Shown piece after piece: positions 50,397 to 58,858 of a DNA stretch of 64,000 nt; position 1 is the stretch's first letter; each line of letters opens with the position of its first letter. Location: positions 62,001-126,000 of the forward strand of contig NZ_FRAP01000021.1 in assembly GCF_900142365.1 (NCBI RefSeq), read 5' to 3'. The translations under genes were made by a program, and so were the position numbers. The notes beneath the pieces were generated by a model. The model did not search any database. It saw nothing but the letters and a program-made list of their open reading frames with translations, and was not told the origin of the DNA. Source of the DNA: Pseudonocardia thermophila (GTDB taxonomy: Bacteria; Actinomycetota; Actinomycetes; Mycobacteriales; Pseudonocardiaceae).

Positions 50397-51500
50397 TCAT
50401 GCGGTCGCGACGGCTCCGGTACCCGCGTCGGCCCATCGGCCGCCCGCGGCCTCGATCTGCGGATACGCCTCGCGAACCTCGGCGATGAGCTCGGAGACGA
50501 AGACCAGCACGGTGTCCGGGGAGGCGGCGACGAGCCGGTCGGGGGACACGATCGGCACCCGCGTTCCGGGCATCCGGCACCCCTGCTTGGCCGGTGACAG
50601 ATCGGCCACGGAGAGCAACCGATCGTGGTCCGTTCGGGTCGAGTTCAGGAGAGCGACTGCGCGGGACGCGGCGCTGTAGCCGTGGACCCGCTCGCCGGCC
50701 GCCGCGGCGGAGTCGAGCAGCTGCCGCAGGGCGGACGTGGCAGCGTCCATGGCCCGCTGCAGCCCGCGCAGCGCCTGGGGATCGCGGACGCCCGCCGCCA
50801 GTTCGACCGTGATCACCTCACCGACCGACGCATCCGGACGGCCGCCGCGGCGGGCCGCGACCAGGACCGTGCCGCCGTAGAGCGGGAACGTCCAGGCGGA
50901 GACGATCCCCAGCCCGCGATCGGCGAGCATCCGCTGTACGACGGGCGCGGAGTAGTACGCGTAGTGGCCGTGGCGCACCGCGTTCCACTGACCTTCGCGC
51001 AAGATGGCGGCGAGCGTGTGCCACTGGAAGAGCACCAGCCCGTCCGGGGCGAGGTGGGTGAGCAGCCCGTCGAGCGCCGCAGCCTGGTCGGTGGCGTGCA
51101 TGAGCCCGAACGAGCCGTCGACGACCACGTCCGCCGGTCCGTCGCCCGCCGCGTCGAGGCCGTGCTCGGCCAGCAGCGGCAGCCAGGAGCCACCGTGCGG
51201 GGTCGGGCCCTCCACCACCCGACCCCGCGACGGCAGCAGTCCGGCGGCGACCACGGCCCGGACGGCGTCACGGCGCTGCTCGGCCAGCGCCCGCGGTTCG
51301 ACGCCCGCCGGCTGGTCCGGCAGGTCGGCGTCGTCGGCGAGCTGGGCGAGCCCGCAGTCCGCGCACAACCACAGCCGCAGCGGGGCGACCGGGTCCGGAC
51401 CGGGATCGTCGAGCGGCGGGAAGTACTCGCAAGCCGGTTGGTCACCGAGGTCGAGCACCAGCTCGCCGCGCTCCGACCTGCAGTACCGGCATGCGCCCAT
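50397..51500 (-). CDS. C-methyltransferase-like protein, probably catalytically degenerate
   Basis: A 367-aa paralogue of the sugar C-methyltransferase at 52152. It keeps the zinc-finger-like Cys pairs (CRYC at 4-7 and CADC at 46-49) and the overall length. However the SAM-binding loop, VEVASNDGY in the neighbour, reads VEGPTPHGGS (~97-105) with the acidic residue lost. The catalytic Tyr-His-Glu-His motif of this family reads R-H-G-H (176-179), losing Tyr and Glu. It may therefore be a non-catalytic partner or a diverged enzyme. ATG at 51500 has GGAGGG nine bases ahead. Divergent from the RmlC-like gene only 33 bases away. Confidence 0.82.
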   Translation of the reverse strand: MGACRYCRSERGELVLDLGDQPACEYFPPLDDPGPDPVAPLRLWLCADCGLAQLADDADLPDQPAGVEPRALAEQRRDAVRAVVAAGLLPSRGRVVEGPTPHGGSWLPLLAEHGLDAAGDGPADVVVDGSFGLMHATDQAAALDGLLTHLAPDGLVLFQWHTLAAILREGQWNAVRHGHYAYYSAPVVQRMLADRGLGIVSAWTFPLYGGTVLVAARRGGRPDASVGEVITVELAAGVRDPQALRGLQRAMDAATSALRQLLDSAAAAGERVHGYSAASRAVALLNSTRTDHDRLLSVADLSPAKQGCRMPGTRVPIVSPDRLVAASPDTVLVFVSELIAEVREAYPQIEAAGGRWADAGTGAVATA

Positions 51501-51533
51501 AACGAAAGCCCTCCGCCTGCCGAGCCCTCCACC

Positions 51534-52106
51534 GTGCATGTACGCGAGGAGTCGCTGGCCGGAGTGCTCACGTTTCGCCCCACGCCGCACCGCGACGACC
51601 GGGGAGTGTTCACCCGCACGTTCGACGCCGCGATCGCCGCCGAGCACGGCCTGGCCCCGGACGCGTTCGTCCAGGACAGCCAGTCGCGGTCGCGCAAGGG
51701 CACCGTGCGCGGGCTGCACGGGCGGCGCGGCCGCGGCGAGGCCAAGCTCGTCCGCTGCGCGCGCGGCGCGGTGCTGGACGTGCTGGTCGACGCCAGGCCC
51801 TCGTCGCCGACGTTCGGGCGATCACTGGCGATCCGGCTCGACGACGAGGAGTTCACCACCCTGTACGTCCCGCCCGGGCTGCTGCACGGCTTCCAGGCGC
51901 TCACCGAGTCGGCCGACGTCTGCTACCGCATCGACCGGCCGCACGCGCCCGGCGAGGACATCGCGGTGCGCTACGACGATCCCGACCTGGCGATCGAGTG
52001 GCCGCTCCCGGTCACCGCGATGAGCGAGCGGGACCGCGCGGCCGGCTCCTGGCGGGAGCTGCTCGCCGAGCTGAGTACGGAGCTGAGTACGGAGGCGGGC
52101 CGCTAA
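51534..52106 (+). CDS. dTDP-4-dehydrorhamnose 3,5-epimerase-like (RmlC family)
   Basis: A 190-aa cupin enzyme that epimerises carbons of a nucleotide 4-keto-sugar. The segment VRGLHGRRGRGEAKLVRC holds the catalytic His region, DVLVDARPSSPTFG and LYVPPGLLHGFQ follow as in RmlC. A 12-base direct duplication near the C-terminus gives the peptide ELSTELSTE. The GTG at 51534 has only a weak ribosome binding site. It is the first gene of a six-gene tailoring cassette, with 45 bases to the next gene. Confidence 0.87.
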   Translation: MHVREESLAGVLTFRPTPHRDDRGVFTRTFDAAIAAEHGLAPDAFVQDSQSRSRKGTVRGLHGRRGRGEAKLVRCARGAVLDVLVDARPSSPTFGRSLAIRLDDEEFTTLYVPPGLLHGFQALTESADVCYRIDRPHAPGEDIAVRYDDPDLAIEWPLPVTAMSERDRAAGSWRELLAELSTELSTEAGR

Positions 52107-52151
52107 CGGCGGGCGGGCCCGCAGCGAGTCGTGCGGCATGAGGTCATCCCG

Positions 52152-53405
52152 ATGACGGGCGCGGCCGCTCCCCGCGGGGAGCCGACCTGCCGCCTCTGCG
52201 GATCGCAGCACCTGCGGACGTTCCTCGACCTCGGCGCCACCCCGCCGTGCGAGCTGTTCCTCACCGCGGACGCGCTGGACCTGCCGGAGGTCACCTACCC
52301 GTTGCACGTGCGCGTGTGCGAGCGGTGCCTGCTGGTGCAGCTGCCACCGCTGATCGATCCCGACGAGACCTTCACCGAGTACGCGTACTTCTCGTCGTAC
52401 TCGACCTCGTGGGTCGAGCACGCGCACCGGTTCGTCGACGACGCGGCCGAGCGGCTCGGGCTGGGCCCCGACTCGTTCGTGGTCGAGGTGGCCAGCAACG
52501 ACGGGTACCTGCTGCAGCACGTCGTGGCGCGCGGGATCCCCTGCCTGGGCATCGAGCCGTCGGTCAACGTGGGCGCGGCCGCGCGGGAGAAGGGGGTGCC
52601 GACGCTCACGGCGTTCCTCGGCGCCGAGACAGGCGCCCGGGTGCGGGCCGAGCACGGCCCGGCCGACCTGGTCTGCCTCAACAACGTCTACGCGCACATC
52701 CCGGACGTCCTCGGGTTCACGAAGGGGCTGCGCGCGCTGGTCGCCGACGACGGGTGGGTGTCGATCGAGGTGCAGCACCTGCTCACGCTGGTGCAGCGCA
52801 ACCAGTTCGACACGGTCTACCACGAGCACTTCCAGTACTACACGGTGCTGACCGCGCAGCGGGCGCTGGCGACGGGCGGGCTGACCGTCGTCGACGTGGA
52901 GCTGCTCGACACCCACGGCGGCTCGATCCGGCTGTGGGCGCGCCCGGACGCGGTCGCCGGTCCGCCCGGCCCGCGGGTCGCCGAGGTGCTCGCCGCGGAG
53001 AAGGCCGCCGGGCTGCACACCGTCGACGGGCACGACGGGTTCGCCGCGTCGGTGTCGGCGATCCGCGACGATCTCGTCGAGTTCCTCATCGACGCGCGCC
53101 GCGCGGGCGCCACCGTCGTCGGCTACGGGGCGCCGGGGAAGGGCAACACGCTGCTCAACTACTGCGGAGTGCGGCCCGACCTGCTCACCTACACCGTGGA
53201 CCGCAACCCGTACAAGCACGGCCGGTTCACCCCGGGCACGCGGATCCCCATCCACGAACCCGACCGGATCGCGAAGGACCGCCCCGCCTACGTGCTCGTG
53301 CTGCCCTGGAACCTGCGCGAGGAGCTGACCGAGCAGCTCGCCTACGTGCGGGAGTGGGGCGGCGCGCTGGTGTTCCCGATCCCCCGGCTCGAGATCGTCC
53401 GCTGA
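52152..53405 (+). CDS. SAM-dependent nucleotide-sugar C-methyltransferase
   Basis: A 417-aa enzyme of the TylC3/TcaB9 family that methylates a carbon of a keto-sugar. Two Cys pairs (C13/C16 and C56/C59) form the N-terminal zinc motif. The SAM site is VEVASNDGYLL (~111-121). The catalytic motif Y-H-E-H is intact at residues 223-226. The C-terminal domain holds VVGYGAPGKGNTLLNYCG. The ATG at 52152 is preferred over an in-frame GTG at 52131. It probably works with the RmlC-like protein, PIG-L, epimerase and DegT enzymes to build a branched amino sugar. Confidence 0.88.
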   Translation: MTGAAAPRGEPTCRLCGSQHLRTFLDLGATPPCELFLTADALDLPEVTYPLHVRVCERCLLVQLPPLIDPDETFTEYAYFSSYSTSWVEHAHRFVDDAAERLGLGPDSFVVEVASNDGYLLQHVVARGIPCLGIEPSVNVGAAAREKGVPTLTAFLGAETGARVRAEHGPADLVCLNNVYAHIPDVLGFTKGLRALVADDGWVSIEVQHLLTLVQRNQFDTVYHEHFQYYTVLTAQRALATGGLTVVDVELLDTHGGSIRLWARPDAVAGPPGPRVAEVLAAEKAAGLHTVDGHDGFAASVSAIRDDLVEFLIDARRAGATVVGYGAPGKGNTLLNYCGVRPDLLTYTVDRNPYKHGRFTPGTRIPIHEPDRIAKDRPAYVLVLPWNLREELTEQLAYVREWGGALVFPIPRLEIVR

Positions 53406-53415
53406 GGAGCCGACC

Positions 53416-54069
53416 GTGTCCCTGCTGCCGCGGCGCGTCGAGCAGCTCGTGCTGCTCGGCGCCCACTGCGACGACATCGCGATCGGTGCCGGCGGCACCG
53501 TGCTCGAGATCTGCCGCGCCCACCCGGGGCTCTCCGTGACCGCGCTCGTCCTGACCGGGGGCGGCACGGTGCGGGAGGAGGAGGAGCTGGCGGCGCTCGA
53601 GGCGCTCTGCCCCGGCGCGGACCTCGACGTCACCGTGCTCGACCTGCCCGACGGGCGGCTGCCCGAGCACTGGGGCGCGGCCAAGTCCGCCGTCGAGGCA
53701 CTGCGCAAGCGGACCGAGCCGGACCTCGTGCTGTGCCCGGCGGTGCACGATGCCCACCAGGACCACCGCACGCTCGCCGAGCTGGTCCCGACTGCGTTCC
53801 GCGCCCACCTCGCGCTCGGCTACGAGATCCTCAAGTGGGACGGCGACCTCGCCCAGCCCGACGCGTTCGTGCCGATCCCGGCGACCGTGCTGCGGGAGAA
53901 GATCGACGTCCTGCACGCCTGCTACGAGTCGCAGACCACCAAGCCGTGGTTCGACGCCGAGACGTTCACCGCGCTGGCCCGGGTGCGCGGCGTGCAGTGC
54001 CACAGCCGCTACGCGGAGGGGTTCCACGTGCAGAAGGCGGTGCTGTCGGTGTCGGGTCCCGAGGAGTGA
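53416..54069 (+). CDS. PIG-L family deacetylase
   Basis: A 217-aa zinc-dependent LmbE/PIG-L hydrolase that removes N-acetyl groups from sugars. The metal motif AHxDD appears as AHCDD (residues 16-20), and the second His motif is HDAHQDH near residue 115. Unlike MshB, the AHPDD proline is a cysteine. It starts 11 bases after the methyltransferase stop, with GAGGAG about eight bases ahead, and ends in a short overlap region with the epimerase. Substrate is probably a nucleotide-linked amino sugar of this cassette. Confidence 0.87.
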   Translation: MSLLPRRVEQLVLLGAHCDDIAIGAGGTVLEICRAHPGLSVTALVLTGGGTVREEEELAALEALCPGADLDVTVLDLPDGRLPEHWGAAKSAVEALRKRTEPDLVLCPAVHDAHQDHRTLAELVPTAFRAHLALGYEILKWDGDLAQPDAFVPIPATVLREKIDVLHACYESQTTKPWFDAETFTALARVRGVQCHSRYAEGFHVQKAVLSVSGPEE

Positions 54070-54071
54070 CG

Positions 54072-55130
54072 ATGGCGGAGCAGCGACCGGGCGGCGCGGG
54101 CATGCGGGTCCTCCTCACCGGGCACCAGGGCTACCTCGGCACCGTCATGGCGCCGATCCTCACCGCCGCCGGGCACGACGTCACCGGCCTGGACAGCGGG
54201 CTGTTCGCCGACTGCGTCCTCGGCGGGCTCGACGTCGCGGACGTGCCCGGGCTGGCCAAGGACCTGCGCGACGTGACCGTGGCGGACCTCGCGGGCTTCG
54301 ACGCCGTGGTGCACATGGCGGCGCTGTCGAACGACCCGCTGGGCTCGCTCGCCCCGCAGATCACCTACGACATCAACCACCACGCATCGACCCGGCTGGC
54401 CCGGCTGGCGAAGGAGGCCGGGGTGCGGCGGTTCGTCTACGCCTCGACCTGCTCGGTGTACGGCGCGCAACCCGGCGACGACCTGGTCGACGAGGACGCC
54501 CCGCTCAAGCCGGTCACGCCGTACGCGGTGTCGAAGGTGCGGGTCGAGGACGACCTCGTCGCGCTCGCCGACACCGACTTCGTGCCGGTCGCGATGCGCA
54601 ACGCCACCGCGTTCGGGTTCTCCCCGAGGCTGCGCGCCGACATCGTGCTCAACAACCTCGTCGGGCGGGCGATCCTGACCGGGAAGGTCACGGTGCTCTC
54701 CGACGGGACGCCGTGGCGCCCGCTCGCGCACGCCGAGGACATCGCCCGCGCCGTCGTCGCCGCGCTCGCCGCGCCGGCCGACGTCGTGCGGGCCCGCGCG
54801 TTCAACGTCGGCAGCGAGCGCAACAACCGCACGGTCGCCGAGATCGCGCAGGCCGTCGTGGATGCGGTCCCCGGCTCCGTCCTGGAGATCACCGGCGAGA
54901 CCGGCAACGATCCACGCTCCTACCGCGTCGACTTCACCCGCGCCCGCACCGAGCTCGGTTTCGAGGCGACCTGGTCCATCCCCGACGGGGCGGCGCAGCT
55001 GGCCGAGGAGTTCCGCAACCGCGGGCTCACGCAGCACGACTTCGACCAGCGCTTCACCCGGCTCGCCGTCCTCCAGGCCCGCCAGGCGGCCGGGGAGCTG
55101 GACGAGCGGATGCGCGTCGTGGGGCGGTGA
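54072..55130 (+). CDS. NAD-dependent sugar epimerase/dehydratase (extended SDR)
   Basis: A 352-aa short-chain dehydrogenase of the extended type. The N-terminal GHQGYLGT gives the NAD(H) loop, STCSVYG and the active-site YAVSK follow in order, all typical of nucleotide-sugar epimerases. It may oxidise or epimerise an NDP-sugar in this cassette. The start at ATG 54072 has GAGGAG six bases ahead; a GTG at 54066 overlaps the PIG-L stop and is an alternative. Downstream the DegT gene lies 22 bases away and has its own promoter-like element. Confidence 0.9.
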   Translation: MAEQRPGGAGMRVLLTGHQGYLGTVMAPILTAAGHDVTGLDSGLFADCVLGGLDVADVPGLAKDLRDVTVADLAGFDAVVHMAALSNDPLGSLAPQITYDINHHASTRLARLAKEAGVRRFVYASTCSVYGAQPGDDLVDEDAPLKPVTPYAVSKVRVEDDLVALADTDFVPVAMRNATAFGFSPRLRADIVLNNLVGRAILTGKVTVLSDGTPWRPLAHAEDIARAVVAALAAPADVVRARAFNVGSERNNRTVAEIAQAVVDAVPGSVLEITGETGNDPRSYRVDFTRARTELGFEATWSIPDGAAQLAEEFRNRGLTQHDFDQRFTRLAVLQARQAAGELDERMRVVGR

Positions 55131-55140
55131 GCTCGGCCCG

Positions 55141-55146
55141 TACGGT
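55141..55146 (+). promoter_or_regulatory. Candidate -10 element for the DegT gene
   Basis: TACGGT is followed by six bases and the GTG at 55153. This leaderless-type arrangement implies that the aminotransferase could be transcribed independently of the epimerase. Confidence 0.4.
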
Positions 55147-55152
55147 GACGAC

Positions 55153-56256
55153 GTGATCGAACTCGGTGCCCCCGTCCTCGGCGAGCCGGAGAAGCAGGCG
55201 CTCCGCGAGGTCATCGACTCCGGCTGGCTCACGATGGGCGAGCGGGTCCGCCGGTTCGAGGAGGACTTCGCGCGGCTGCACGGCGCCGCGGACGCGGTGG
55301 CGGTGTCGTCGGCGACGGCCGCCCTCCAGCTCGCGCTGGCCGCCCACGACATCGGCCCCGGCGACGAGGTGCTGGTGCCGTCGATGACGTTCGTGGCGAC
55401 CGCCAGCACCGTGGTGCACGCCGGCGCGACCCCGGTGTTCGTGGACATCGCCGGCCTCGACCGCCCGCACCTCGACCTCGCCGACGCGAAGGCCCGGCTC
55501 ACCGAGCGCACGCGGGCCGTCGTCGTCATGCACTACGGCGGCTACGCGATGGACCTGCCGGCCTGGCAGGAGTTCGCCGACACCCACGGGCTGATCCTCA
55601 TCGAGGACGCCGCCCACTGCGCGGGCGCCGAGTACCCGGTCGGTCGGCACTCGGCCGCGGCGGCGTTCAGCTTCTTCACCAACAAGAACATGACCACCGC
55701 CGAGGGCGGGATGGTCCTGGTCGCCGACGAGGAGCGGCGGGCCCGCGTGCGTCTGCTGCGCTCGCACGGCATGACGGCGAGCACCCTCGACCGCGACCGG
55801 GGCCGCGCCGTCGGCTACGACGTCGTCGAGCCGGGGCACAACTTCCGCATGGACGAGCTGCGCGGTGCGCTGGGGCTGGTGCAGCTCGCGCGGCTGCCGG
55901 AGTGGAACGCGCGCCGGCGCGCGCTGACGGCGCGGTACCGGGCCGCGCTCGACGGGACTGCGGTGCGCGTCCCGTTCCCGGCCGATCACCCCACCACGGC
56001 GCACCTCATGGCGGTCGTGCTGCCCGCGGGGACCGACCGGACCGCGGTGATGCAGGAGCTGCGGGCGGCGGGGATCCAGTCGAGCGTGCACTACCCGGCG
56101 GTGCACCGGTTCACGGCGTACCGGGAGGCGGCGGGGCGGTTGCCGCGGACGGAGGAGTTCGCGGCGCGCGAGTTGACCCTGCCGCTGCACCCGGGGTTGT
56201 CGGACGAGGACGTCGATCTCGTCGCGGGGAAGCTGGTGGAGCTCGTCGGGGGCTGA
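55153..56256 (+). CDS. DegT/DnrJ/EryC1/StrS-family sugar aminotransferase
   Basis: A 367-aa PLP enzyme that aminates a nucleotide-keto-sugar. The PLP lysine is K178 in FFTNKNMTTAEGG, preceded by DAAHC at ~152-156. SGWLTMGERVRRFEEDFA is the conserved N-terminal active-site region. The start GTG at 55153 is supported by alignment to the usual IELGAPVLGEPE opening. It completes a cassette with epimerase, PIG-L and C-methyltransferase enzymes. Its stop is followed by an unusual array of 21-base repeats. Confidence 0.92.
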   Translation: MIELGAPVLGEPEKQALREVIDSGWLTMGERVRRFEEDFARLHGAADAVAVSSATAALQLALAAHDIGPGDEVLVPSMTFVATASTVVHAGATPVFVDIAGLDRPHLDLADAKARLTERTRAVVVMHYGGYAMDLPAWQEFADTHGLILIEDAAHCAGAEYPVGRHSAAAAFSFFTNKNMTTAEGGMVLVADEERRARVRLLRSHGMTASTLDRDRGRAVGYDVVEPGHNFRMDELRGALGLVQLARLPEWNARRRALTARYRAALDGTAVRVPFPADHPTTAHLMAVVLPAGTDRTAVMQELRAAGIQSSVHYPAVHRFTAYREAAGRLPRTEEFAARELTLPLHPGLSDEDVDLVAGKLVELVGG

Positions 56257-56274
56257 CGGCCGGCGGGAGGAACC

Positions 56275-56486
56275 GCGAGTCGCGCGTTCCGTCCGGCGAG
56301 TCCCGCGTTCGGGCCGGGCGAGTCGCGCGTTTGGTGCCGCGAGTCCCGCGCCCGGTGCGGCGAGTCTCGCGAACGGTCCCCGCGAGTCGCGCGCTCGGCC
56401 GGGCGAGTTGCACGCCCGGTCGGGCGAGGCGCATGTTCCGTCGGGCGAGTTGCACGTTCGAGCCGGCGGGCTCGCCGTCGCGGCAG
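56275..56486 (+). repeat. Array of ~10 imperfect 21-bp-period repeats
   Basis: The motif GCGAGTCGCGCG, followed by a variable CGTTC/CGGTCC part, begins at 56275, 56296, 56318, 56339, 56360, 56382, 56403, 56424 and 56445, and a decayed tenth unit begins at 56466. The spacing is 21 or 22 bases each time, about two turns of the helix. It lies 19 bases after the aminotransferase stop. It is not coding (spacing is not always a multiple of three) and has no spacers of the kind seen in CRISPR. Confidence 0.8.
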
Positions 56487-56616
56487 CCGACTTCCGCCTT
56501 CGGCCTGCCGCGATCACGTTCAGGTGCGGGTTGCCGCTGTCCCGACCGCGGCGACCGGCACCTCGACCCGATCACGGCCCGCGGACAGCGTGAGGTCCGC
56601 ACATCCCTGCGCGCAC

Positions 56617-56705
56617 GACTCGCCGCGCGGCACGCACGACTCCGGCCCGAACGCGGTGCTCGTGGGACCGTGCGCGCGACTCGCCGCATCGAACGCAGGA
56701 CTCGC
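56617..56705 (-). repeat. Second array of the same repeat in inverted orientation
   Basis: On the minus strand the same GCGAGTC-type motif recurs. Plus-strand GACTCG-type cores begin at 56617, 56638, about 56658 (altered), 56678 and 56699, spaced 20-21 bases. The array therefore follows the GH6 gene in the sense direction, just as the first array follows the aminotransferase gene. The 56487-56616 interval between the arrays shows no gene. Confidence 0.7.
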
Positions 56706-56730
56706 CGGCGCCGGCCCGCGCCCGGCCCGC

Positions 56731-57729
56731 TCAGTCCTTCGCGTTGCGCGCGAGCTCCAGGGCGTACTCCGGCCACCACTGGCCGGCCCGCGGTTCGCCG
56801 GGGCGGCAGTCGCCGTCGCTCTCCCCCACTCGCTTGACCCACAGGAAGGCGTCCACGAGCGGTTCGCCGGTGTCGAACGTGGGCGGGGTGCCGAGGGCTC
56901 GGCCGGGCGGGTTGCACCAACCGGGGCCGCCGTCGACGTCGCCGTCGACACCGCCGTTGCCGTTGCGACCCGTGTCGATCACGAAGTGCTTGCCGCCGAG
57001 GGCCGCGGACAGCTCCTTGCCGAACTCGATGTTCTCCTCGGTCTCGAGGAAGTTCGAGACGTTCAGGCTGAACCCGTCGGCGTCCTCGATGCCGGCGCGC
57101 TTGAGGGCGTAGACGAGCTGGCCGGTGTCGTGGATGAAGCCGGGGTTGCCGGCGTCCAGGTACACGGTGGCGCCGGCGGCCTTGAGCTCGGCGATCGAGT
57201 CGGCGATGAGGTCGAGCCGCTCCTCACCCTTGCCGCACGCGATGGTCTGCGGGACGGCGTCGGGCTCCACGATGATCAGCGCGTTCGTCCCGCGGACGGC
57301 GCCGGCGACCTCGTCGGTCCACTCCCGGTAGTCGGCCGCGTCGGCGGCGCCGCCGCCGGAGTAGCTGTCGCAGTCGCGGCCGGGGATGTGGTACGTGACG
57401 AGGAACGGCCGCTTGCCAGCGGCCTTCGCCTTCTCGACGTAGGTGCGGGCCTGCTCCTCGACCTCCCACGTGGGCGTGGTGAGCCACTCCGGCATCGGCT
57501 GCTCGGCGATCTTGCGCAGCTGCTCGGCGTCGGCGGTGCGGCCCTGCGCCCGCCACTGCTCGATCTGCGCGGCGGCGGGCGTGTCAGGGTCGACGAACAG
57601 GTCGTGCTGGCCGCCCACCGGGAGCGGGACCGGGATCGGGGGGGACGAGCAGCCGGCGGCCACGAGCGCGGCGGCGCCGACGGCGAGGACGGCACGGATC
57701 AGGGTGTTCCAGCGCGGTGCGGGACTCAC
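56731..57729 (-). CDS. GH6-family endo-beta-1,4-glucanase, lipoprotein
   Basis: A 332-aa secreted glycoside hydrolase. The signal peptide ends LVAAGC, with Cys27 likely lipidated. The GH6 domain has TYHIPGRDCDSYSGGG, the conserved IIVEPDAVPQ with the catalytic Asp, and DAGNPGF. It would cut beta-1,4-glucan at the outer side of the membrane. It lies downstream of a second GH6 gene, glxA and cslA, as single cslZ does in the Streptomyces cellulose-like operon. A GTG start at 57729 gives the signal peptide directly. It converges on the aminotransferase cassette. Confidence 0.9.
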   Translation of the reverse strand: MSPAPRWNTLIRAVLAVGAAALVAAGCSSPPIPVPLPVGGQHDLFVDPDTPAAAQIEQWRAQGRTADAEQLRKIAEQPMPEWLTTPTWEVEEQARTYVEKAKAAGKRPFLVTYHIPGRDCDSYSGGGAADAADYREWTDEVAGAVRGTNALIIVEPDAVPQTIACGKGEERLDLIADSIAELKAAGATVYLDAGNPGFIHDTGQLVYALKRAGIEDADGFSLNVSNFLETEENIEFGKELSAALGGKHFVIDTGRNGNGGVDGDVDGGPGWCNPPGRALGTPPTFDTGEPLVDAFLWVKRVGESDGDCRPGEPRAGQWWPEYALELARNAKD

Positions 57730-57748
57730 TTGTTCAGACCTTGGAGTT

Positions 57749-58858
57749 TCAGACCTTGGAGACGAGGCCGAGTGCGTAGTCGGGCATCCACTGACCGGCG
57801 GGCGGCTCGCCGGGCCGGCAGGACCCGTCGGACTCCCCGGGACGCTTGATCCACAGGTAGGCGTCGACGCGGTCCTCGCCGGTGTCGAAGGTGGGCGCCT
57901 GGCCGATCGCCCGGCCGGGCGGGTTGCACCACGACGGGCCACCGTCGATGTCGCCCGTGGTGGCGGGCCGGCGGTTGCCGTTGCGGCTGGTGTCGATCAC
58001 GAAGTGCTTCCCGCCGAGCGCGTCGGAGAGCTTCCGGCCGTACGCGACGTTCTCGTCGGTCGGGTAGAAGTTCGCGACATTCAGGCTGAAGCCGTCTGCT
58101 TGATCGATTCCGCTACGGCGCAGCGCGTCGGCCAGCGCCCCGATGTCGGTGATGAACCCGGGGTTGCCGGCGTCCAGGTACACGGTGGCACCGGCGCCCT
58201 TGAGCACCTCGACGGCGTCGGTGAGCATCCCGTGCCGCTCGTTCGCCCGTCCAGCGCACCCGGACACCTCGTGCGGCACGGCGTCGGGCTCCACCACGAC
58301 GAGCGCGTCGGTGCCCGCCAGCGCACCGGCGAGCTCGCGCACCCACTTCGCGTAGTCCTGCGTGTCCTCCGCACCGCCCGCGGAGAAGCTCTGGCAGTCG
58401 CGGTTCGGGATGTGGTACGCGACCAGGTACGGCCGCTGCCCGGCCGCCTTCGCCTTCTGCACGTACGCGGTGACCTGCGCGGCGACCTGCGCGGTCGGCG
58501 CGGTGGCCCACAGCGGCACCGGCTGCGCGGCGATCGCGCCCATCCGGCGGGCGTCCTCTGTGCGCCCCTGCTCCTGCCACTCCTGCGCCTGCAGAGCGGC
58601 CGGCGCCGTGGGGTCGACGAACAGCCCGGTCGGGGACGGCAGCGGCTTGCCGGGCCGCGGCCCGTCCGCGTCGCCGGTGTTGACGACCGCGAACAGGGCC
58701 GCGACCAGCGCGACGACGAGCGCACCGGCCACCGCGCCGTAGAGCAGGGCCTGGGGGCGACGGGTCCGCACGTCGCGCGAGTCTTCCAGAGGCAACCGGC
58801 GGCTGGGCCGGTGGTCCGTCACGAGCCCCCCACCACCGGCCCGGCCGGGGTGCGTCAT
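57749..58858 (-). CDS. GH6-family endo-beta-1,4-glucanase, membrane-anchored
   Basis: A 369-aa protein with a cytoplasmic basic N-terminus, one signal-anchor helix at ~40-62 and a GH6 domain. The catalytic stretches AYHIPNRDCQSFSAGG, VVVEPDAVPH and DAGNPGF match the neighbouring enzyme, so the pair probably arose by duplication. The two proteins differ in how they are attached to the membrane. The ATG at 58858 overlaps the glxA stop by ATGA. It probably trims the glucan made by CslA. Confidence 0.9.
   Translation of the reverse strand: MTHPGRAGGGGLVTDHRPSRRLPLEDSRDVRTRRPQALLYGAVAGALVVALVAALFAVVNTGDADGPRPGKPLPSPTGLFVDPTAPAALQAQEWQEQGRTEDARRMGAIAAQPVPLWATAPTAQVAAQVTAYVQKAKAAGQRPYLVAYHIPNRDCQSFSAGGAEDTQDYAKWVRELAGALAGTDALVVVEPDAVPHEVSGCAGRANERHGMLTDAVEVLKGAGATVYLDAGNPGFITDIGALADALRRSGIDQADGFSLNVANFYPTDENVAYGRKLSDALGGKHFVIDTSRNGNRRPATTGDIDGGPSWCNPPGRAIGQAPTFDTGEDRVDAYLWIKRPGESDGSCRPGEPPAGQWMPDYALGLVSKV

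Noticed and set aside
56275..56486. CRISPR array
   Set aside because: Units are only 21-22 bases, contiguous with no unique spacers, diverged from each other, and no cas gene is nearby.
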